Virus record (IMG/VR): IMGVR_UViG_3300027970_000045 | Location: 1 to 46,582 of that record | Strand: one strand, 5' to 3' | DNA: 46,582 nucleotides | Source: a virus | Shown here: piece after piece, positions 40,197-46,582 of the stretch | Numbering within the stretch: position 1 is the first letter of the stretch | Layout: every line of letters begins with the position of its first letter | Translations under genes and position numbers: made by a program | The notes under the pieces: model-generated | What the model saw: only the letters and a program-made list of their open reading frames with translations | Told to the model about the DNA's origin: nothing | The model's database searches: none

Positions 40197-40763
40197 TTAT
40201 ACAACAGGGAAATCCATTTTCATTTCATTGAAAGCAAAAGTAGCTTCAAAAGTTCTAAATTCTGGTGACATATCTGAGTAAGAAAGAGTAAATTGATTTA
40301 ATCCTGTAAATAGACAATCGTGAAATTGTACTGAATACATTCTTACACCTTCAGTATCAAATATATGAAGTGGAATATCCATCGTATATGGTTGAGTTGT
40401 TTGGAAATCATACCAATAGAAGAATGTTTCTAGCATTATCCAATAATTAACATTTCCGTCTAGTAATTGAAAAGTTATAGTAAAAGTTCGATCGATAAGC
40501 ATCTCATGTGAAAGTGCTTGTCTCCATTTTCTAGTAGTTCCTTTTGCTTGTGGTGCATTTCCAGGTTTAACTTGTTCTATCGGTTCGTAATTAAAATTAG
40601 GAATCGAAATCGATTGTATAGACCAATTTATTACATCTGAAACATCGGTAACAGGAGTAGGCATTCTAAACAAATAAGGCGTATAACGGTCTTTTACTTC
40701 CTTTGGAATAAAAACTCTAGGAAGTTCTATTTTGAATAAGTCGTTTCTACTTTGTAAGATCAT
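40197..40763 (-). CDS. Tail tube-fold protein (gp19/gp54-like)
   Basis: The 188-residue sequence has the pattern of T4 gp19-type tail tube proteins and the related gp54: NWSIQSISIPNFNYEPIEQ, RTFTITFQLLDGNVNYWIML, IPLHIFDTEGVRMYSVQFHD, and FTGLNQFTLSYSDMSPEFRT. These are the beta strands that form the inner ring. Its place beside a large structural protein and the tail fibre suggests a tube-initiator or baseplate-tube junction protein rather than the main tube subunit. It overlaps the previous gene by 4 bp (ATGA). Confidence 0.65.
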   Translation of the reverse strand: MILQSRNDLFKIELPRVFIPKEVKDRYTPYLFRMPTPVTDVSDVINWSIQSISIPNFNYEPIEQVKPGNAPQAKGTTRKWRQALSHEMLIDRTFTITFQLLDGNVNYWIMLETFFYWYDFQTTQPYTMDIPLHIFDTEGVRMYSVQFHDCLFTGLNQFTLSYSDMSPEFRTFEATFAFNEMKMDFPVV

Positions 40764-43003
40764 TGTGTCTCGTTAGGTTTTTGACTCGAAGCCGGTGTAC
40801 TCTTTATGTTAGCTAAAGCTTTTCGGATTAGCTTATTTCCGACAGATGTATTAGATTCAGTTGCTGTCGGAGTTGATGTAACATCATTAGCTACATTTTG
40901 TAATCCATTAATCTGTGAAATTGCTTGTAATGTAGCATTCATAGTTGAAGTAAGTGAAGATATTTGTCCGTTTAATTGTTCTATAGTAGAATTCATTGAA
41001 TTGATCTGTTGATCTTTCTGTTCTATCATAGAATTAGTTTGTGAAATTACATCTTCAACCGTTGTTGTTGCAGTTACAGGAGTTAATACAGGTTGATTAG
41101 CTGCTGATTGTAACTGTTGATTTGTCGAATTCAAAGAATCGATAGTTGTTTTTTGTTGATCTACGACTGAATTTACTCCTTGTAATTGAGATGTTAAAGT
41201 TACTACTTGAGTTTCTAAATCTGCAATCTTACTATTCTTTTGAATATCTTGAAATTCTGATGTTGAGAAGAAATCTCCTGCATAAAGGAATGTTCTATCT
41301 TTTTGATCATTTTCTATAAAGATTCTAAATGATCTATTTGCTAAAGCTAAAACTCTACGAGTATCATTCTCGGAAAGACGGAAAATTACTTCTCCACCTC
41401 CCTTAGATGTATATTGATTAGGGAATTCTATAAATTCTAAATTTTCACCTTGAGACGAATCAAAAACAATATACAAATCTCCAAGACCTGCGAGATTCAT
41501 TCTCGTATTTTGTCCATTTTCTTTTTGAAATAAAGTAAATTTCAAGAAAGCTACAGATTCTGGTATAAGAACTCTGCCTAATCCATTGCTATAAATTTGT
41601 TGATTTGATGTTCCTGTATTTTGTAAAGTAGTATCACCTGAAGAAGATGGATTTACCGTTTCAGTTGTTATAGAAATTTCAGAATTCGTAGAGAATGATG
41701 TAACATATTTTGTACTATTCAAAACCGGTTCAGTTATTCTATTGATTTGAATATCCTTAATAACATTCTGGTTGTATATTTTAGTTTGTATTGGATTTGT
41801 TCCTAAAGCAATAGACTTAAGTTTTCTACCATATTTAGCTGCTGATTGTGAAATCATCGAGGAAGTTTTCCAAACTTGTGAATTATCTTGTCTGTTGTAT
41901 AAACGAACAACATAATCTATTTTATACGCTATAGCCGAATTATTTTTTATAATTGGTCGATAAAAATTAGGTTTGTCATATTCATCAATCTGAGAAATTT
42001 GAAGATCATCTGTTTTAATCCAAGAATAAGTCGAAGATGTATTATCATAAACATATTCTGATATTACCAAATCGTGAAGAAGAATGAAATCATATCCACT
42101 ATTATTCAAATCTAGAATGTAATTCTCTATAATGGATCCATTATAAGTTGCATAAAATTCTATATAATCGCCATCTGACGATTCTTCAATAAATGCAGAA
42201 ATCGAAGAGAATTGATCCCTGACGGGTAGATCTATGGCTTTTGTGTCATATATATTTAAGTATTCTTGTCCGTCATTAATTTCACGATCACTAACCCATC
42301 CGAAATAAACAGAGATAAGTTGACTACGCATTATTCCATTGAAATTAGTGATTCTTTCAACTACAGTATCTCCAGAAAGAACACCTAACCAATAATCATA
42401 AATAAGATTGTAAAGAGAAAGAACTCTTAGCTCAACATAAGAACTATAAACTTTACCACTAAAGAAGAAAGGATTTGGATTTATAATCTCAAAAGAAGAA
42501 TCTTCCTTATTATATGAATAATTTGCTAGAACTAAATTAGTATCATCTTTCTTTTTACATTTGATTGAAAGAACTAGACCGAAATTATCTTCAAAATTGA
42601 ATCCTTGAACAAGATGTAATCTGATTGTATCATATACAGGAGCTTGTGGATTTGTAAATGTTATAGGTAAACTGGGTGTAGATGTAAGAAGCGGATCGTA
42701 ATCATTATAGAATACAAGCTTATTTATATCTAATGATGCACCTTTATAAGGTAGAATTGCAGCGAAAGCTCGATTTCTAACATTAGCAGTTCCTATAGGA
42801 AGACCATCTTGAATAATCTCAGAAGAATCTGCATTCAAAATTTGATCTTCATTAGAATGTCCATTACTCATTTTCCAAATAGGAGCTGTTGAAGTAGATA
42901 TTCTAAATTCATTACCAGGATCGTTAATTACATCCTGATCTGAGTATATGTACTCCATCAAAACCGATGAAGAAACCTGTATGTATTTAGATGATGTTGC
43001 CAT
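40760..43003 (-). CDS. Large virion structural protein with coiled coil (747 aa)
   Basis: Residues 1-590 are beta-rich and Asn/Ser-rich, typical of tail or baseplate-associated proteins (KLVFYNDYDPLLTSTPS, DEYDKPNFYRPII). From about 595 to 700 a heptad-like coiled coil occurs (IADLETQVVTLTSQLQG, MIEQKDQQINSMNSTIEQL), followed by a Thr/Ser-rich tail. A trimeric fibre connector or baseplate protein is likely. No family is recognised. The start overlaps the preceding stop as TAATG. Confidence 0.82.
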   Translation of the reverse strand: MATSSKYIQVSSSVLMEYIYSDQDVINDPGNEFRISTSTAPIWKMSNGHSNEDQILNADSSEIIQDGLPIGTANVRNRAFAAILPYKGASLDINKLVFYNDYDPLLTSTPSLPITFTNPQAPVYDTIRLHLVQGFNFEDNFGLVLSIKCKKKDDTNLVLANYSYNKEDSSFEIINPNPFFFSGKVYSSYVELRVLSLYNLIYDYWLGVLSGDTVVERITNFNGIMRSQLISVYFGWVSDREINDGQEYLNIYDTKAIDLPVRDQFSSISAFIEESSDGDYIEFYATYNGSIIENYILDLNNSGYDFILLHDLVISEYVYDNTSSTYSWIKTDDLQISQIDEYDKPNFYRPIIKNNSAIAYKIDYVVRLYNRQDNSQVWKTSSMISQSAAKYGRKLKSIALGTNPIQTKIYNQNVIKDIQINRITEPVLNSTKYVTSFSTNSEISITTETVNPSSSGDTTLQNTGTSNQQIYSNGLGRVLIPESVAFLKFTLFQKENGQNTRMNLAGLGDLYIVFDSSQGENLEFIEFPNQYTSKGGGEVIFRLSENDTRRVLALANRSFRIFIENDQKDRTFLYAGDFFSTSEFQDIQKNSKIADLETQVVTLTSQLQGVNSVVDQQKTTIDSLNSTNQQLQSAANQPVLTPVTATTTVEDVISQTNSMIEQKDQQINSMNSTIEQLNGQISSLTSTMNATLQAISQINGLQNVANDVTSTPTATESNTSVGNKLIRKALANIKSTPASSQKPNETQ

Positions 43004-43818
43004 TATTTTTTAAAGTTCCATTGAATTATGTTGTATTGAAGACCAATTCCTAGTTGAACTCCCATACCGATTTTTGCGTTAAAGGGATCTACGTAAGGAC
43101 CAAATCCTCCATAAATACCCAAAGCCCATCTTTTGGGTGGGAAGTATTTTTTCAGAACTTCTGATTTTTTAGGATCTATTAGAGCTCCATCCATTGAACT
43201 AACACTAAATCCAGGATAATCAGATTTAACAAAAATTTCAAGAAGTCCATCTTTATTTTCTGTTAGTCCAGTAGTAATTGCCATACTGAATTCATCGTCT
43301 GTTATATGCACAGGAGTAGAAGTTAGATTCATAGAAGTATCGACCGTAATATCAAGTTTCCCTGAAAGTTTTCTACTATTTCCTTTACCGAAATCTTTGT
43401 CGTAGCTCCATTTAAGTTCTCTAGAAACTGATCCATCTTGATGATAGATTGGTGTACTAATATAAACAGGAATCTCTATCGTATCATGTTTAACAACTAT
43501 TTTTGTTTTTATGATAACGATTGGATTGTCTTTTAGGTATTTAACTTCATCTGAAAGACCTTTATTTAGGTTTTTAAGATTTCCATTTTCTGAGATCAAA
43601 GCTCCCTTTTCATAAACAAGAGTTCCTGTTTTCGTCTTATATGCTCTTATTGAATCATTAAGAGCAAAAACGTTTTGACGTAAAGTGTTTACATCTCCAT
43701 CCGAAGGAGAACATCTACGCATAAGAAGAATAACTATAATTGCAATAACTATAGTCAAATTTCTTTGATGTTTTGGATCTTTGATCCATTCTTTGAATTG
43801 AATTAAAAATTTTGTCAT
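43003..43818 (-). CDS. Envelope-spanning protein, spanin-like candidate (271 aa)
   Basis: The ATG at 43818 lies 7 bp after the fibre stop; an upstream TTG would overlap it. The protein starts with a short cytoplasmic part, then a transmembrane segment (TIVIAIIVILLM, about residues 22-34), a coiled-coil-like stretch (LRQNVFALNDSIRAYKTK), a beta-rich domain, and a C-terminus with outer-membrane strand features (KRWALGIYGGFGPYV, IGMGVQLGIGLQYN, ending in aromatic residues). This is the layout expected of a protein tied to both membranes, such as a spanin; similar proteins occur in Bacteroidota phages. A virion role is possible given the neighbours. Confidence 0.6.
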   Translation of the reverse strand: MTKFLIQFKEWIKDPKHQRNLTIVIAIIVILLMRRCSPSDGDVNTLRQNVFALNDSIRAYKTKTGTLVYEKGALISENGNLKNLNKGLSDEVKYLKDNPIVIIKTKIVVKHDTIEIPVYISTPIYHQDGSVSRELKWSYDKDFGKGNSRKLSGKLDITVDTSMNLTSTPVHITDDEFSMAITTGLTENKDGLLEIFVKSDYPGFSVSSMDGALIDPKKSEVLKKYFPPKRWALGIYGGFGPYVDPFNAKIGMGVQLGIGLQYNIIQWNFKK

Positions 43819-43825
43819 ATTTATA

Positions 43826-46582
43826 TTATTTTCCAAATCTTAATGATTTTGCACTATAAGATAGAGTTCCCGTAGTTTGAAATGCTATTCTTTTATATCT
43901 GACAATAGAAGATAATCCACTAGGTAAAACAAAACTATAAGAAGCATTAGCTGCTGTTTTTCTTCCCTGTGCAGGACTTAAAAAATCATAAGCAAGTACA
44001 GCGTGATATATTGTATTTACTCCAATAAGAACTTCCATTACCATAGATCCTTGTATTATTCCTCCACCAGAATCATCATCTCTACTAAAATAAATTATTC
44101 TATCTTTATCATCCGAGGCTATATTAATAACATTTTGATATGAAGCGTCAATAATTGTAGTAGGAGTGAGAACGGAGATTGTAAATGATCCTTCAGTTAC
44201 AAGTGTATCATTCATCATTTGAATTCCTCCATCTGGATTTAGTCGCATACGTTCTGATGTCGTAGAAGAATTATCAGTAGTTCTAAAAGAAAGTCCTAAT
44301 CGAGAATTACTGGATCCTTGATATGCTCTTATTTCGGATTCATAAGTGTCGTCATCTGAATTAAATCTCAGACCGTTTGCGAGAACGTTATTATTAGACG
44401 AAGAGCTTCTTATTCTTAAAGATCCTAGAAGATCTATTTTAGAAGACGAAGGGGTTATACTACCAAAAGCCCAATTTCCATTTTCATTCATTATGGCTTT
44501 TTGTTCGTATGTTCTTAAATTAGAAGACGCAATTCCACCCGTTCCTAATCCCCAAAACCCAATACTCGAATTACCGGATCCTCTAGATTGTCCCATATAC
44601 AAATTAAGGATTCCGCCATTTGCATCGACCGTTACTCCTGATTGACCACCTCTTACATCCAAATCAAATCCATCCCCTGTATTAGCACCACTTACACCTA
44701 TAATTTTATTTGCATTTCCTTGAAATTCTAAATTAAAAGTTGCATTTCCTTGAGAACCAACTGATATATTTCCTGAATTCGAAATTCTCATTCTTTCAAC
44801 TGTAGCAATTGTATTAATAGGAGTAGTCGAGAATCTTAGATCTGATGGATTAGAAGTTGCTGTCCATGTACCTGAAGAATAAGAAAGAATTTGCGATCCA
44901 CCGTTGTATCCAGAAGTCCAAGTAGTTCCATTATAACCACCAAAGCTTAATCCACCTAAAGCATATGCATTAGGTGTAGCAGCTGAAAGATTTGATCTTT
45001 GTAATAGGATATTATTTTGTGTTCCGATTGTTGTATTTCTTGATCTAATTAAAATAGAATTTTCTTCGTCTCCTTGTATATGAATTCTATATTCAGGAAC
45101 GTTTTGGTGTGCTGATGGACCTATACTTATGAATCCATTCGGTTGTATTCTCATCGATTCAACTGAAGATCCAGCATTAGAACTAAAGAAAGAAAGACCC
45201 ATGTTATTTGCAGGAGTACTAGTATAAGATTTTATTCCTGAATAAAATGAAGTATTATTGTTAAATTGAATTCCATATCCATTAGAATAATTAAGAATCG
45301 TAGTTGTATTTACTATAATTCCTCCATCTTTAACTTCTAAACGATCATTAGGTGTTGTTGTTCCTATTCCAAAATTACCATTTGTTTGTAATGTCATCAA
45401 ATCAGTATAAGTTCCGGCTACATTCTTAGCAAATGCTAAATTCCAACTTGATCCATCAGAACCAAAAGCTATCCTTGAACTTATTGGAGATCCTATAGAA
45501 TTTATAAATTCTATGGAATTTGATGTACCATAAATTCCTGCTCTTAATCCCATAGAGGAACCTACTACATCTAATGTATTCGAAGGGGAAGAAGTTCCTA
45601 TTCCTACTCTTGAATTTACTGTATCAATTCTAGCTATTTCTGAACCTAAAGAATTACTAAAACGAATATGTCCACTTAGATGATTAGCTACTAAATTTAT
45701 GTAACTGCCTGAAGTTGTTGAATTTATTTGTAGAGCGCCTGTTCCTGTTTGATCTATAGTCGCTACTCCATTAACTCCATTAACTCTTCCTATCGAAAAA
45801 GTAGAAGTTGTCGGTGTAGAACCGTTAGTATAAAGATTTAAAGAAGCAGATCCATCCGAAGTTCTTGCATATCCTATATGTATAGTATTTGCAAGGCCAT
45901 TCAAAGCTCCTACATAAATATCTCCTCTAGAACGCATTATTCCTGAATTATCTAAAGTTGAATTACTATCAAATGTAGGAATTGATGAATATCCAATTGC
46001 AGCCTTTTCTCTAAACATAGTAGAGGTAGCACCTATTGTAATTTGATTAGAAGTAAAATCTTTAATTAAAGTTCTATTCGATCTAAGAATAAGATCCGGT
46101 GTTTTCCCTGCAGCTAGAGCAGCAAAGTTATTATCTCCTGCTTGAATCTCTAGGTTTATAGTTCCTGTTCTCATTCGGAATTGATGCGAGTATTGACCAG
46201 CTGTATTAGTATAAGCAAATCCTGCAGTAAAGAAGTTAAGAGCATCGGTTACTTCAGTAGAAACTCCTTCATAATTAGATTGAGTAGCACCAATTGCACT
46301 CGTAGCTCCATATGCACCTATAGTTAAACCTCCTAGACCAGTTGAATCTATTGCAGTTTGTATTATAACTTGTTTCGGTATAAGTCTTTGAATGTTACCT
46401 GGAATAGTAACATCATAAACACCGAAGTTATTTAATTTTGAATATGCCCAACCACCATCTCCTAGGAAAAATGAATTCTTATTGATGTTAACTGGAATAA
46501 TAAAATCTACTCCACCTGAAGCAACAGTGGTAGCACCACCAGAACCGGGAGTATAATTTGTAGGTCCTACTGGAGGAATCGA
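43826..46582 (-). CDS. Partial tail fibre protein (5' end outside window)
   Basis: The frame stays open from the stop at 43826 to the window end (919 residues), so the Met at 46174 is internal. The sequence has repeated fibre units such as RVGIGTSSPSNTLDV and FGIGTTTPNDRLEV, each followed by Ser/Gly/Asn-rich beta strands (SMRIQPNGFISIG, RMRISNSGNISVG, RMRLNPDGGIQM). Such G-I-G-T-x-x-P repeats are common in tail fibres and spikes of Bacteroidota phages. The C-terminus (IAFQTTGTLSYSAKSLRFGK) lacks an S74-type chaperone domain. It is likely the host-recognition fibre. Confidence 0.88.
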   Translation of the reverse strand, partial: SIPPVGPTNYTPGSGGATTVASGGVDFIIPVNINKNSFFLGDGGWAYSKLNNFGVYDVTIPGNIQRLIPKQVIIQTAIDSTGLGGLTIGAYGATSAIGATQSNYEGVSTEVTDALNFFTAGFAYTNTAGQYSHQFRMRTGTINLEIQAGDNNFAALAAGKTPDLILRSNRTLIKDFTSNQITIGATSTMFREKAAIGYSSIPTFDSNSTLDNSGIMRSRGDIYVGALNGLANTIHIGYARTSDGSASLNLYTNGSTPTTSTFSIGRVNGVNGVATIDQTGTGALQINSTTSGSYINLVANHLSGHIRFSNSLGSEIARIDTVNSRVGIGTSSPSNTLDVVGSSMGLRAGIYGTSNSIEFINSIGSPISSRIAFGSDGSSWNLAFAKNVAGTYTDLMTLQTNGNFGIGTTTPNDRLEVKDGGIIVNTTTILNYSNGYGIQFNNNTSFYSGIKSYTSTPANNMGLSFFSSNAGSSVESMRIQPNGFISIGPSAHQNVPEYRIHIQGDEENSILIRSRNTTIGTQNNILLQRSNLSAATPNAYALGGLSFGGYNGTTWTSGYNGGSQILSYSSGTWTATSNPSDLRFSTTPINTIATVERMRISNSGNISVGSQGNATFNLEFQGNANKIIGVSGANTGDGFDLDVRGGQSGVTVDANGGILNLYMGQSRGSGNSSIGFWGLGTGGIASSNLRTYEQKAIMNENGNWAFGSITPSSSKIDLLGSLRIRSSSSNNNVLANGLRFNSDDDTYESEIRAYQGSSNSRLGLSFRTTDNSSTTSERMRLNPDGGIQMMNDTLVTEGSFTISVLTPTTIIDASYQNVINIASDDKDRIIYFSRDDDSGGGIIQGSMVMEVLIGVNTIYHAVLAYDFLSPAQGRKTAANASYSFVLPSGLSSIVRYKRIAFQTTGTLSYSAKSLRFGK

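Noticed and set aside
43818-43825. TATAAATA on the minus strand at the start of the spanin-like gene
   Set aside because: It overlaps the ATG itself, so it cannot serve that gene.
46172-46174. ATG as start of the tail fibre
   Set aside because: The frame stays open upstream to the window edge with fibre-like sequence, so this Met is internal.
1-46582. CRISPR array, IS element or integration site
   Set aside because: No regularly spaced direct repeats, transposase or integrase motifs, or tRNA-like attachment sequence were seen.

Overview
The window is about 46.6 kb from the genome of a large, strictly lytic-type T4-like myophage. It is AT-rich, tightly packed, and codes almost entirely on the minus strand. 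Recognisable T4 core proteins are the major capsid protein gp23, prohead protease gp21, portal gp20, head-completion protein gp4, late sigma factor gp55, recombination nuclease gp46/gp47, helicase gp41, recombinase UvsX, its mediator UvsY, helicase UvsW, sliding clamp gp45, DNA polymerase gp43, primase gp61 and single-strand binding protein gp32. Start codons follow A-rich tracts rather than a GGAGG-type Shine-Dalgarno sequence, and one protein looks like a TM / coiled-coil / outer-membrane-strand envelope protein. Both suggest a host in the Bacteroidota; this is an inference and no host marker is present.

Layout, in plus-strand coordinates (transcription runs from high to low numbers). 1-15.1 kb: head module, with a truncated Lys/Ala/Pro-rich protein, a hydrophobic protein, gp23, a small head protein, a gp21-gp22 protease-scaffold fusion, gp20, a possible gp2, gp4, a run of proteins with a capsid-targeting-like N-terminus, gp55, an abundant-looking 535-aa protein and a virion structural protein. 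15.1-23.4 kb: recombination and replication genes (46, 47, a possible gp33, 41, a small ORF, uvsX, the C-terminal half of the DNA polymerase, gp45). 23.4-28.4 kb: ribonucleotide reductase NrdA/NrdB, the N-terminal half of the polymerase, a zinc ribbon and dUTPase. 28.5-31.8 kb: small head-associated proteins, including one that copies the N-terminal arm of the capsid protein, plus a ligase-like protein. 31.7-37.2 kb: uvsW, uvsY, gp61, a nucleotide-sugar gene (rmlA) and gp32. 37.3-40.2 kb: more targeting-sequence proteins, an HNH nuclease and a RuvC-like nuclease. 40.2-46.6 kb: tail-tube-fold protein, large structural protein, envelope protein and a tail fibre that runs off the window end.

Three observations tie the window together. 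First, at least 13 proteins begin with a short peptide of the type M-K-x(2-5)-[YF]-x-[EDQ]-[FYW]-[LVI]-x-E, the same layout as the capsid-targeting peptide of T4 internal proteins, ending in a gp21-type cleavage site; this predicts a large set of proteins packaged in the head. Second, one of them (28742-28990) carries, just after that site, a 35-residue segment 19/35 identical to the start of mature gp23. Third, an 8-bp element GATATATA/GATAAATA/TATAAATA lies about 18-27 bp before many starts, mostly of virion genes; with gp55 and gp45 present, it is a good candidate for the late promoter. The DNA polymerase is split into two genes separated by nrdB, nrdA, a small ORF and gp45, and three replication-side proteins end in -SLF, a possible clamp-binding tail.

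No tRNA gene, CRISPR array, integrase or insertion sequence was seen. Terminase, sheath, most baseplate genes, lysin and the clamp loader are not in this window.
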